Origin: Flavobacteriales bacterium
GTDB lineage: Bacteria; Bacteroidota; Bacteroidia; Flavobacteriales_F; PHOS-HE28
NCBI GenBank assembly: GCA_016715895.1
Contig: JADJXH010000003.1
Coordinates: 62,001 to 126,000, forward strand
Reading direction: 5' to 3'
DNA: 64,000 nt
Shown: positions 42,169 through 50,424 of the stretch, piece by piece
Position numbering within the stretch: position 1 is the stretch's first letter
Layout of the letters: every line of letters begins with the position of its first letter
Notes under the pieces: model-generated
Seen by the model: the letters and a program-made list of their open reading frames with translations, nothing else
Told to the model about the DNA's origin: nothing
The model's database searches: none
Translations under genes and position numbers: made by a program

Positions 42169-42339
42169 ATGGTGTACACGGTGACCAAACGGACCCCGAA
42201 ACGGCGGGCAGGTGCGATGCTGAAACGCGCGGCCAAGCGCGCGCGCAAGCCGGGTGCGGACTTCAGCGACCTGGTCGGCACCGCGCCCTTGCACAAGGAC
42301 CCGGTGAAGTTCCAACGCGCGCTCCGCGATGAGGAATGA
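42169..42339 (+). CDS. Putative antitoxin of a VapBC-like pair
   Basis: The product is 56 residues: a basic N-terminus (MVYTVTKRTPKRRAGAMLKRAAKRARK) then an acidic, hydrophobic C-terminus (DFSDLVGTAPLHKDP). It is called an antitoxin from its size, charge layout and position: it ends 11 bp inside the PIN-domain toxin gene. The short 'FSDLVGTAPLHKDPVKFQRALRDEE' tail (about 33-56) is the part expected to bind the toxin. No helix-turn-helix or AbrB motif is clear. A -7 box lies just upstream. Confidence 0.6.
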   Translation: MVYTVTKRTPKRRAGAMLKRAAKRARKPGADFSDLVGTAPLHKDPVKFQRALRDEE

Positions 42340-42703
42340 GCGCATAGCCATCGATACCAACATCCTGCTGTACATCCTGGGCGGCGACAAGTCGCTCGCG
42401 TCGCTGCTAGCTGGAAAAGATGTGGTGGCCAGCGCCATGGTGCGCATGGAGGCCATGGTGTATCATGGAAAGGATGAAGGCCATCTGGAACATGTGCATG
42501 CGTTCCTGCGCCGTTGCGAAGTGGTGGAGATCCACCGCTCGGTGCAGGACCTTGCCGTGGACCTCCGATTGCGCTACAAGCTGAAGCTGCCCGATGCGAT
42601 CATCGCCGCCACGGCGACTCACTTGGGCATTCCCCTCATCACGGCCGACAAGGTCTTTTCCAAGCTGGATCCGGAGTTCGAGGTGGTGGTGTATGGAAAG
42701 TGA
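42329..42703 (+). CDS. PIN-domain RNase toxin (VapC-like)
   Basis: The product is 124 residues, the usual VapC length. Acidic active-site residues are visible: Asp in IAIDTNILLYIL (residue 8), Glu in RMEAMVYHG (about 39), Asp in KLPDAIIAATATH (about 91) and Asp in LITADKVF (about 108). VapC toxins cleave tRNA or rRNA. It overlaps the putative antitoxin by 11 bp. The pair sits in a segment (42002-42745) between two copies of the DUF2779 gene 3' end. Confidence 0.85.
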   Translation: MRNERIAIDTNILLYILGGDKSLASLLAGKDVVASAMVRMEAMVYHGKDEGHLEHVHAFLRRCEVVEIHRSVQDLAVDLRLRYKLKLPDAIIAATATHLGIPLITADKVFSKLDPEFEVVVYGK

Positions 42704-42745
42704 GCGCCTCTGATCCCAGCTCCGTACCCTCGGTCCTGAGCGGTG

Positions 42746-43004
42746 GGGCTGGTACGGGGTGCCGGCGATGAACGGACGCACCAGCATCAAGGTGGTGCTG
42801 CCCGCGCTGGTGCCGGAGCTGAGCTACAGCGACCTTGCCGTGCAGGAGGGCGACAGCGCCAGCCGCCTCTTCCTGCAGCTGGTGACCGGCCGGTACGCGG
42901 GCGACGCGCAGCAGCTGCGGCGCGACCTGCTGGCCTATTGCGCGCTGGACACCCTGGCGATGGTGAAGGTGCTGGGGGTGCTGGAGGCGCAGGCGCGGGG
43001 GTGA
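42746..43004 (+). pseudogene. Detached 3' fragment of the DUF2779 gene
   Basis: Encodes GWYGVPAMNGRTSIKVV through LEAQARG, matching the last 80 residues of the DUF2779 protein at 41761-42001 with few changes, then its own stop at 43002-43004. It has no start signal of its own. It is either the original 3' end displaced by the VapBC insertion, or a duplicate. Confidence 0.8.
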
Positions 43005-43072
43005 GGGAGGTGCACGCAGCAGGGGAGAGGGCGCAGGGGCAAGAGACAAGGAACAAGGACCAAGAACCAAGA

Positions 43073-43110
43073 ACCAAGAGCCAAGGCCGCCTTCGCCAAA
43101 GGCTGCGGCG
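43073..43110. repeat. 38-bp direct repeat, left of hicBA
   Basis: ACCAAGAGCCAAGGCCGCCT onward matches 43767-43804 with one mismatch. It contains the short hairpin GCCTTCGCCAAAGGC and follows a degenerate run of AACCAAG/GGACCAAG units (about 43045-43075). The rest of 43005-43177 has no gene. Confidence 0.8.
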
Positions 43111-43159
43111 TGCGATGAGCGGCCGGGATGCCGGTGGCGGCGAGGTTCGCACGATGGCC

Positions 43160-43167
43160 TACCTTTG
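43160..43167 (+). promoter_or_regulatory. TAnnTTTG -7 box of hicBA
   Basis: TACCTTTG matches the -7 consensus exactly and lies inside the longer in-frame extension, which supports ATG 43178 rather than 43154 as the hicB start. Confidence 0.4.
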
Positions 43168-43177
43168 GGTACGCCAC

Positions 43178-43408
43178 ATGGAAACCATTCACCTCCCGCT
43201 GATGATCGAGACCGATGAGGACGGTGTCTTCATCGTAAGCTGCCCGGCCTTCAAGGGCTGCCACAGCTATGGCCGCACCGTGGATGAGGCGATCGCCAAC
43301 GTGCGGGAGGTCATTGCCATGTGCATGGAGGAGGAACGGCCCGAGCAGCTCAACCGGTTCGTGGGTTTCCGTGAGATCGAAGTCCCGGTGGACCGGCTGG
43401 CCTCCTGA
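43178..43408 (+). CDS. hicB: HicB-type antitoxin
   Basis: The product is 76 residues from ATG 43178 (METIHLPLMIETDEDG). The partial RNase H-like HicB fold is seen in ETDEDGVFIVSCPAFKGCHSYGRTVDEAIANVREVI, given in parts as ETDEDGVFIVSCPAFKGC (about 11-28) and DEAIANVREVI (about 36-46). No C-terminal DNA-binding helix-turn-helix is present, so this is the short form. The stop overlaps the hicA start by 1 bp (TGATG). It blocks HicA and probably helps repress the operon. Confidence 0.88.
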   Translation: METIHLPLMIETDEDGVFIVSCPAFKGCHSYGRTVDEAIANVREVIAMCMEEERPEQLNRFVGFREIEVPVDRLAS

Positions 43409-43647
43409 TGGACAAGTTGCCTGTTGTCAGCGGCAAAGACCTGATCAGGTTCCTGATGAAGCTTGGGTTCTCCGTGGTGCGGATCAATGGGTCGCATCAC
43501 CGGTTGCGGCACCCGGACGGTAGGGTGACCACCGTACCCGTGCACGGGAGCGCTGAGCTGCCCAAAGGCCTTTTACGGAAGATCATTCGCGAAGACCTCA
43601 AGCTGGATCTCTCCGTGTTCAACGAGCTCTTCGAACGCCACCGGTGA
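43408..43647 (+). CDS. hicA: HicA-type mRNA interferase toxin
   Basis: The product is 79 residues with the dsRNA-binding-like HicA fold: SGKDLIRFLMKLGFSVVRINGSHHRLRHP, where the catalytic His lies in GSHHRL (about 30), then TTVPVHGSAELPKGLLRKIIRE. Such toxins cleave mRNA and cause growth arrest, often during phage infection. It is the second gene of the hicBA pair; direct repeats of 38 bp bracket the pair. Confidence 0.9.
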   Translation: MDKLPVVSGKDLIRFLMKLGFSVVRINGSHHRLRHPDGRVTTVPVHGSAELPKGLLRKIIREDLKLDLSVFNELFERHR

Positions 43648-43766
43648 ACCGGGGTAGCGCTTGGGACCGTCCCGCAGGGCGGGACAGGTCGTGACCAGGG
43701 ACGAGGGTCGAGTGTCAAGGTTCATGGAAGCGGACGGCCATCCTCGCGCCGCGTCAAGGAAGAAGG

Positions 43767-43804
43767 ACCAAGAGCCAAGGCCGCCTTCGCCAAAGGCTAC
43801 GGCG
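43767..43804. repeat. 38-bp direct repeat, right of hicBA
   Basis: One mismatch to 43073-43110. The surrounding 43648-43959 stretch has no gene I can support. Confidence 0.8.
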
Positions 43805-43959
43805 CACCGAGCACCTGAACCCAAGCCCACCCGCCAGCCTGGCCCACGGCCTCCGGCCAGCCTTATGACCTGGGACCTGAAGGCCTGGAGAATGGTGAAG
43901 GGAGCGTGGGAGGGGGGATCGGCATGAGGGGCCGTTCCGCGTCAGCCGCGATCAGCCGA

Positions 43960-45444
43960 TCATTCAACCACCAGCTTGCTCCCGTCGACCCATCGTGATC
44001 CCGCCATCAGGTGCACATGGTACAGCCCTGCGGTCATGTGTTCCGGCAGCCGAATGGTGGTACTTGGCCCTGTCAAGGCCACCTGATGCACCACAGCCCC
44101 GGTGCCGGACGTGAACACGAGCTTGAACGGGCCGGTCACCTCGCGATCGGGCATGGACCGCAGCTCCACCATCAGTTCGGTCGATGCGTGCGATCGGAGC
44201 AGGGGGTTCGGCCGGACCGATAGGAATGTGGAGGGTTCGATCTCCTGCTCGAGCAGGCCGGTCAACGACTGGCAGCCGGGGACCACGCATCCAAAGCTGT
44301 CCACTTTCAAGAGCCAGCCATCCACACTGATGCCGAGGCTGTCATAGGCCGTGCCGGACAGAAGAAAGCCGCCATCCAGGGTGCGCTCAAGGCCCGTGAT
44401 GTAATGGTCGTGGTTGCCCGTTTGGTAATGACGGTTCCAAACGACGTTTCCGGTGCTGTCCACGCGGACGAGCATTCCCCGGTTCACGAGATTGACCTCC
44501 CTGAAACCGCCGATCACCACATCACCGTTCCCCAGTTCTACGGGCTTGGTGCGGTAGGCACCTTGGTCCATCCACATCGGGTCGAACGAGACCATATGGT
44601 CCACACCGTTCGGGGCCAGCTTGTAAAGGACGGGCCGAATGCTCGTCAGAGGGAACTCGGGCTCGCCTCCGGCGACCGCGATGTGCCCATTGTGGAGCAC
44701 CGATGCGTATGCCTGTGAGTCGTGCCAGGGGCTTCCAAGGGTCACTTGCCACAACCCCTGCCCACTTGGATTCGTCCGGATCACCCACATATCTGAATTC
44801 AGGCCGGTTATCGTGCGGTACCCTGAGATCACGAACCCACCATCAGCAGTTGTGTCGATGCTGATCGCGGTCTGCCCGTAGTCCTGTGCGTTGGTGTAGC
44901 GCTTGGTCCAGAGGGTGTCGCCATTGGCGTCGACGCGCACGAGCTTCGCGGACCTGATCGGACCGTCCTCGTAGCCGACCAGCGCAGCACCTCCGTCGCC
45001 CGTCAGCGACATGCCCAGGAAGGCCTCGGTGTTCATGGTCGTGTACCACCGGGACCAGAGGCTGTCCCCATTCGGTGAGAAACAATAGAGGATGCCATCA
45101 TACTGCGACGTCCCGGACGGAATGCCCCCTCCTGCCCACAGCCAGGTTCCGTCCGCGCGGCGCTGAAGGCATTGGGTGCCTCCTCCGAACAGAGTGCCCA
45201 TGGTGTCATTGGCTGTGGTGGACCAGAGCCAGGTGCCATCCGGCGCGACCCCGATGATCTTCGCGTTCCCAACGGCCCCCGTGTTGTAAGCCAACACGAC
45301 GCGGTACGTGCTGTCAGGTGCCTGTGAAGCTCCGCCGATGTAGTCGGTCCCTCCACCACCATCGTACAGCCTTACCCAGCGCTGCTCTTGTCCAAGGAGA
45401 AGGACCGGGAGCACAAGTGCAGGTACAACGAACTGGAGCCGCAT
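43960..45444 (-). CDS. Secreted beta-propeller-like protein with T9SS type A sorting domain
   Basis: The start at 45444 (MRLQFVVPALVLPVLLLGQ) gives a signal peptide and 494 residues. The body is a series of about 50-residue repeats of the type L.R.D.NGD.LW.K.Y....D.......DGGF..SG, as in RVDANGDTLWTKRYTNA and TTADGGFVISGYRT, typical of secreted Bacteroidota propeller proteins. The last 80 residues (LSVRPNPLLRS...AGLYHVHLMAGSRWVDGSKLVVE) match the T9SS type A sorting domain, which targets the protein through the type IX secretion system. A TATCTTCG box lies 19 nt upstream. Binding or adhesive function is likely but unproven. Confidence 0.82.
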   Translation of the reverse strand: MRLQFVVPALVLPVLLLGQEQRWVRLYDGGGGTDYIGGASQAPDSTYRVVLAYNTGAVGNAKIIGVAPDGTWLWSTTANDTMGTLFGGGTQCLQRRADGTWLWAGGGIPSGTSQYDGILYCFSPNGDSLWSRWYTTMNTEAFLGMSLTGDGGAALVGYEDGPIRSAKLVRVDANGDTLWTKRYTNAQDYGQTAISIDTTADGGFVISGYRTITGLNSDMWVIRTNPSGQGLWQVTLGSPWHDSQAYASVLHNGHIAVAGGEPEFPLTSIRPVLYKLAPNGVDHMVSFDPMWMDQGAYRTKPVELGNGDVVIGGFREVNLVNRGMLVRVDSTGNVVWNRHYQTGNHDHYITGLERTLDGGFLLSGTAYDSLGISVDGWLLKVDSFGCVVPGCQSLTGLLEQEIEPSTFLSVRPNPLLRSHASTELMVELRSMPDREVTGPFKLVFTSGTGAVVHQVALTGPSTTIRLPEHMTAGLYHVHLMAGSRWVDGSKLVVE

Positions 45445-45462
45445 GGCCGGTAGAGGGTCACC

Positions 45463-45470
45463 CGAAGATA
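45463..45470 (-). promoter_or_regulatory. -7-like box upstream of the T9SS cargo gene
   Basis: Reads TATCTTCG on the minus strand, one mismatch to TAnnTTTG, 19 nt before the start at 45444. Confidence 0.35.
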
Positions 45471-45490
45471 GTTCGCCGGGCTTGTTGGCG

Positions 45491-46459
45491 TGAACTCCCC
45501 TCCTGCGCGTGGAACACTCCACGCGCCGGGCAAGGAGGGGTCCGCCGTCGCTTCGCTATGGCGGACACTGCTGGGGGAGGTATCAACTCAGTCACGCCGT
45601 ATTCTTTATGAAAGCGGAAACCACCCCGTACCCCTCCTTGTGCGTAGCAGCGAGCGATCGCTGCTCAGGAGGGGGCTTGATCCGGTGAACTCCCCTCCTG
45701 CGCGTGGAACGCTCCACGCGCCGGGCAAGGAGGGGTTGGGGGAGGTATCAGCTCGGTCACGCCGCATGCTTCATGAATGCGGAAACCACCCCGTACCCCT
45801 CCTTGTGCGGAGCAGCGAGGGATCGCTGCTCAGGAGGGGGCTTGATCCGGTGAACTCCCCTCCTGCGCGTGGAACGCTCCACGCGCCGGGCAAGGAGGGG
45901 TTGGGGGAGGTATCAGCTCGGTCACGCCGCATGCTTCATGAATGCGGAAACCACCCCGTACCCCTCCTTGTGCGGAGCAGCGAGGGATCGCTGCTCAGGA
46001 GGGGGCTTGATCCGGTGAACTCCCCTCCTGCGCGTGGAACACTCCACGCGCCGGTCAAGGAGGGGTTGGGGGAGGTATCAACTCAGTCACGCCGCATACT
46101 ACATGGAAACGGAAACCACCCCGTGCCCCTCCTTGTGCGGAGCAGCGAGGGATCGCTGCTCAAGAGGGGGCTTGATCCGGTGAACTCCCCTCCTGCGCGT
46201 GGAACGCTCCACGCGCCGGGCAAGGAGGGGTTGGGGGAGGTATCAGCTCGGTCACGCCGCATGCTTCATGAAAGCGGAAACCACCCCGTACCCCTCCTTG
46301 TGCGGAGCAGCGAGGGATCGCTGCTCAGGAGGGGGCTTGATCCGGTGAACTCCCCTCCTGCGCGTGGAACACTCCACGCGCCGGTCAAGGAGGGGTTGGG
46401 GGAGGTATCAACTCAGTCACGCCGCATACTACATGGAAACGGAAACCACCCCGTGCCCC
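45491..46459. repeat. 165-bp double-hairpin repeat array, left part
   Basis: Units begin GAACTCCCCTCCT at 45492, 45687, 45852, 46017, 46182 and 46347; spacing is 195 for the first and 165 for the rest. Each unit has two stem-loops that share the outer stem CCCCTCCT/AGGAGGGG: the first has inner stem GCGTGGA/TCCACGC, the second GAGCAGCGA/TCGCTGCTC. The longer first unit has an extra 30 bp that is itself a palindrome (TCCGCC...GGCGGA). The open frame across the array arises because 165 is a multiple of three. Confidence 0.92.
46452..46459. repeat. 8-bp target duplication, left copy (IS256-type insertion)
   Basis: CGTGCCCC, repeated at 47845-47852. Removing the element and one copy restores an exact 165-bp unit (113 + 52 bp). 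Confidence 0.75.
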
Positions 46460-47844
46460 GAGACTGTTCAGTAAAGTGTGTCAGGCCGGATTGCGAACTT
46501 CAACACCTGACCCATGGAGGACAAGACGGACAAGTTCGATTACGAAGCCTTCGAGAAGGAGGCCATGAAGCAATTGCTACTGGGCAAGCCCTTGAGCGGC
46601 AGCGATGGGGTGCTGACCCCGCTGGTGAAGCGACTGATGGAGGCCTCGCTACGGGGCGAGCTGAGCGCTCACCTGGCCGAGGAGCCGCCTGGAGGTAACC
46701 GGCGCAACGGACATGGGCGCAAGCGGGTGAAGACCGCCCACGGAGAGGTGGAGATCGCCACGCCGCGCGACCGTGAGGGAACCTTTGACCCGGTGCTGCT
46801 GCCCAAGCGCGAGCGCGTGCTGAACGCCGAGCTGGACATGAAGATCATCAAGCTCTACGGGCTTGGGATGAGCCAGCGCGACATAAGCGACCATGTGCGG
46901 GACCTGTACGGCATCGAGGTGAGCGAGGCCACGATCAGCGCGGTGACCGACCAGGTGATCGCCGATGTACAGACCTGGCGGCAGTGGCCCTTGGAGGCGC
47001 GCTACGCGATCGTGTGGCTCGATGCGATCTACTTCAAGGTGAAGCAGGAAGGGCGCGTGGTGAACAAGGCCGTATACACCGCCTTGGGCGTTGGCCCCGA
47101 TGGCCACAAGGACCTGCTGGGCCTGTACGTGGGGCAGAGCGAAGGGGCCAAGTTCTGGCTGGGCGTGCTGGGCGACCTGCGCCAACGCGGCGTGGAGGAC
47201 ATGCTGATCGCATGCATCGACAACCTGAGCGGCTTCTCCGACGCGATCTCCTTGGTGTACCCACAGAGCGATATCCAGCTCTGCATCGTGCACCAGGTGC
47301 GCAATACCCTGAAGTACGTCAGCTACAAGCACTACAAGGAGGTGGTCAAGGACATGCGGGCCATCTACCGGGCCCCTGGTGAGCAGCAAGCGCTGCATGC
47401 CCTGGAGGTCTTCAGCGACAAATGGGGGAACGCTACCCGCAGGCGGTGAGCTCCTGGCACACCAACTGGCCGCTGCTGGCCAGCCAGTACCGCTACAGCG
47501 AGCGCATCCGGCGGCTCATCTACACCACCAATCCCATCGAGGGCTTCCACGCTCAGCTGCGCAAGTACACCAAGACCAAGCGCGTCTTCGACAACGACAT
47601 GGCCCTGCTCAAGCTGCTCTATCTGGCCCAGCAGCGCATCGTGGAGAAAATGGCCGCCAAGCCCATCTTCGCTTGGAGGGAGATAGCCGCCGAGCTACGC
47701 CTGCTCTTCGGCCCACGCTTCGATCCACAGGCGATCAACACCGATCAACAGGTTCTGAGTCTCCCCCGGACCCCCTCGTTCAAAACCCAACAACATCAAC
47801 ATCATCAGCAATAACGATGATGACACACTTTATCTAACAGACCC
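46460..47844 (+). mobile_element. IS256-family insertion sequence, 1385 bp
   Basis: It splits a 165-bp repeat unit. Terminal inverted repeats: left GAGACTGTTCAGTAAAGTGT, right (reverse complement) GGGTCTGTTAGATAAAGTGT, both continuing GTCA. The 8-bp target duplication fits the IS256 family. It contains one transposase gene broken by a frameshift. Confidence 0.85.
46514..47814 (+). pseudogene. IS256 (Mutator) family transposase with frameshift
   Basis: The first part, 46514-47449, runs from MEDKTDKFDYEAFEKEAMKQ through the catalytic region: VWLDAIYFKVK (first Asp, about 168), ACIDNLSGFSDAI (second Asp and the Mutator signature) and QLCIVHQVRNT. The frame breaks at the G run 47424-47428: ...FSDKWG then NATRRR and stop, whereas the next frame continues ERYPQAVSSWHTNW through RLIYTTNPIEGFHAQLRK (containing the catalytic Glu) to the C-terminus at 47814. 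One missing G in this run explains it. Either the copy is dead or the run is a sequencing error; no classical slippery heptamer is seen. Confidence 0.85.
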
Positions 47845-48277
47845 CGTGCCCCTCCTTGTGCGGAGCAGCGAGGGATCGCTGCTCAAGAGGGGGCTTGATC
47901 CGGTGAACTCCCCTCCTGCGCGTGGAACGCTCCACGCGCCGGGCAAGGAGGGGCCGGGGGAGGTTACAACTCAGGCAGAACGCATGCTTCATGAAAGCGG
48001 AAACCACCCCGTGCCCCTCCTTGTGCGGAGCAGCGAGCGATCGCTGCTCAGGAGGGGGCTTGATCGCGTGGAACTCCCCTCCTGCGCGTGGACCACTCCA
48101 CGCGCCGGGCAAGGAGGGGTCCGCCGACGCTTCGCTATGGTGGACAATGCTGGGGGAGGTTGCGGCTCAGTCACGCTGCATGTTCTTGGAAACGGAAACC
48201 ACCCCGTGCCCCTCCTTGTGCGGAGCAGCGAGCGATCGCTGCTCAGGAGGGGGCTTGATCGCGTGGAACTCCCCTCC
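47845..48277. repeat. 165-bp double-hairpin repeat array, right part
   Basis: Continues the array after the IS: GAACTCCCCTCCT at 47905, 48071 and 48266 (spacing 166, then 195). The last long unit carries the same extra palindrome as the first. Its end merges with the 3' end of the second response-regulator copy. Includes the right target duplication 47845-47852. Confidence 0.88.
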
Positions 48278-49233
48278 TCAACCACTCACTTCCATCGGCT
48301 CCCCCAGTTGGTGCGTCAGCACAAAGCGCAGCAGCGCCTCCTTGCTGTGCAGGCCCAACTTGGTGTAGGCGTTGTGGCGGTGCGTTTCGGCCGTGCCCAG
48401 GCTGATGCCCAGGCGGCGGGCCACGGCGGCCAGGTCGGGCACATCGGCGCGGCAGAACAGCCGCAGCACCTCGCGCTCGCGCGGCGTCAGCGCCGCCCAC
48501 CGCGCCTCCGCCGGCCGCGTGGCCGCCTCGTCCTCCACCCGCCGCCGCAGGTCGCGCGCCACCAGCTCGTTGTAGTAGAAGCCCTGGCTCAGCACCGTGC
48601 TCAGGGCCCGGTGCAGCTCGGCCGCCCGCACCGCCTTGGGCAGCACCGCCGCCGCCCCGCACTGCAGCGCGCGCCGCACCCCGCCCGGGTCCGGATCGTA
48701 GCTGATGGCCACCCCCTTGCTGCGCGGCTGGTGCCGCTGCATCCACCGCAGCGTGTCGTAGCCGTCGCGGCGCGGCATCCGCAGGTCCACCACCGCCAGG
48801 TGCACATGCCCCAGCTCCCGGCAGCGCTCCTCGTAGTCCACCCCGTCGCAGGCCTCCAGCACCGTGTGCGCCACCGGCCACCCCGCCAGCGCATCCACCA
48901 GCCCGCGCCGGGCCAGCTCGTGGTCGTCGATCACCGCAATGCGCAGGGGGCTGGGGGTGCTCATGGCGTCGTAGGGGCCCTCAGTGGCCCACCCCCGCAA
49001 ATTTTTTCGGCCGCCCCCGCACCTCCAAGCACCCGGGGGGGTGATTTTTCACCGGGGGGGCACCCATGGTTTTTTCCCTCTTGCGCCGATCGAGCGGATC
49101 GCTAGGTCGGGGGCCCGCGGTGCCGCCCGCCGGTGGCGTGGCGGCCTTGGTCCTGGGCTTCAGGGCCCGCGCCGGGCGCGGGCGGGCTGGGTTTTGGGGC
49201 TTTAGGTAGAGCGGTAAGGAGGTCGGGCGGAGC
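48264..49233. repeat. About 0.95-kb direct repeat, copy 2 (response regulator plus upstream DNA)
   Basis: Counterpart of 24485-25443. The upstream part (48965-49233) keeps GCAAATTTTTTCGGCCGCCC and CACCCATGGTTTTTTCC but has drifted in between. From 49234 to 49364 nothing is recognised. Confidence 0.85.
48278..48964 (-). CDS. NarL/LuxR family response regulator, copy 2
   Basis: ATG at 48964 (MSTPSPLRIAVIDDHELARRG) gives 228 residues and appears to be the intact version of the copy at 24498-25166. The receiver has the DD pair, phospho-acceptor Asp in VVDLRMPRRDG and Lys in VLPKAV; the LuxR helix-turn-helix reads LTPREREVLRLFCRAD and SLGTAETHRHNAYTKLGL. The copies differ mainly near the N-terminus (LARRGLVDALAGWP here, LVRRGVVAALAEWP in copy 1). 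No kinase is adjacent, so the input signal is unknown. The ATG itself is preserved in both copies, but it is in frame only here. Confidence 0.88.
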   Translation of the reverse strand: MSTPSPLRIAVIDDHELARRGLVDALAGWPVAHTVLEACDGVDYEERCRELGHVHLAVVDLRMPRRDGYDTLRWMQRHQPRSKGVAISYDPDPGGVRRALQCGAAAVLPKAVRAAELHRALSTVLSQGFYYNELVARDLRRRVEDEAATRPAEARWAALTPREREVLRLFCRADVPDLAAVARRLGISLGTAETHRHNAYTKLGLHSKEALLRFVLTHQLGEPMEVSG

Positions 49234-49364
49234 GGGGTGGGGGGGGTGAACGGCCGGAGGCGAACGGAGGGCTGGCCTCAGGCCCAAGGAATAACTTCCG
49301 GCCGTGATGGTGAACTTGAAGCGAGTACAATGAGAAAGGGCCCTAGAGCCGGTACACAGTTCCT

Positions 49365-50375
49365 ATGCCTACGAACAAGAACGCCGTCATCCGCTACCAG
49401 GCACTTGACCGCTGCTTCGCCAGCCGGGGCAAGCGGTACTTCTGGGAGGACCTGTTGGAGGCGGTGAACGAGGCCATCTACGAGTACAGCGGAAAGGGCA
49501 AAGGCATCAGCCGGCGCCAGCTCTTCGAGGACATCAAGTACATGGAGAGCGACCAAGGGTGGGCCATCCCCCTTGAACATCACAAGGAGGGCAAGCGGGT
49601 ATGGTACCGCTACAGCGACCCGGACTTCTCCATCAACAAACGGCCTCTGAACGATGACGAAGCAAGCCAGTTGAAGGAAGCGCTGCTCACCCTTAACCGC
49701 TTCAAGGGCATGCCGCAGTTCCAATGGGTGGATGAGCTGGTGGCGCGCTTGGAATCTGGCTTCGGCCTGAAGCAGGGGGCTGAGCGCATCATCGAGTTCG
49801 AGGAGAACCCCTACCTGAAGGGCAGCGAGCACATCACCACGCTGTTCCAAGCCATTCTGGGCAAGCAGGTGCTGGACGTGAGCTATCAAGGGTTCAAGCA
49901 AGCGAAACCCACGGTACTGCGCTTCCACCCTTACTATCTCAAGCAGTACAATAATCGCTGGTTCGTGTTCGGGCTCAATGAGGAGTTCAAGAGCCTTACC
50001 AACATGGCCTTGGACCGGATCCACGCTGTTGCTCCCGCTAAAGGAGGATACATCGCGAACAAGGACATAGACTTCACCGAGTATTTCGATGACGTGGTGG
50101 GTGTAAGTGTCCCTCTCGACCAGAAGCCTGTGAAGGTGGAACTCCTGGTCACCGCCGAATTATTGCCCTACATACACACCAAGCCCATCCATGGTTCCCA
50201 AAAGGTGGGAAAGGGTCTGGACGGGAGGACAGCAGTGACGTTGCAGGTGATCCCGAACTACGAATTGGAGACGGTGCTCCTTGCCTTTGGAGAGGGTGTT
50301 GAGGTGCTGGCGCCAAAGGCACTTCGAGACCGTCTGAAGGCTCGGGTGAAGGCCACAGCGGCCCGGTACAAGTGA
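49365..50375 (+). CDS. WYL-domain transcriptional regulator
   Basis: The product is 336 residues. An N-terminal winged-helix region (ALDRCFASRGKRYFWEDLLEAVNE, SRRQLFEDIKYME) precedes a WYL domain (about 160-260), in which VLDVSYQGF, RFHPYYLKQYNNRWFVFGL and MALDRIHAV correspond to the usual WYL strands. A C-terminal WCX-like part (VELLVTAELLPYI...VIPNYELETVLLAFGEGVEVL) follows. WYL regulators bind nucleotide-like ligands and commonly control phage-defence loci. It starts a run on the plus strand with the ATPase gene 49 bp later, and is expected to regulate that cluster. Confidence 0.88.
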   Translation: MPTNKNAVIRYQALDRCFASRGKRYFWEDLLEAVNEAIYEYSGKGKGISRRQLFEDIKYMESDQGWAIPLEHHKEGKRVWYRYSDPDFSINKRPLNDDEASQLKEALLTLNRFKGMPQFQWVDELVARLESGFGLKQGAERIIEFEENPYLKGSEHITTLFQAILGKQVLDVSYQGFKQAKPTVLRFHPYYLKQYNNRWFVFGLNEEFKSLTNMALDRIHAVAPAKGGYIANKDIDFTEYFDDVVGVSVPLDQKPVKVELLVTAELLPYIHTKPIHGSQKVGKGLDGRTAVTLQVIPNYELETVLLAFGEGVEVLAPKALRDRLKARVKATAARYK

Positions 50376-50424
50376 CTGATGCAGCTATGATGCACAGGAT
50401 GAAGACTATTTTGCAGGCACACTC

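Noticed and set aside
45490..46698. A 402-residue open frame made of repeated 55-residue units
   Set aside because: The frame exists because the DNA repeat is 165 bp, a multiple of three. It runs on into the transposase region in the wrong frame and has no start signal.
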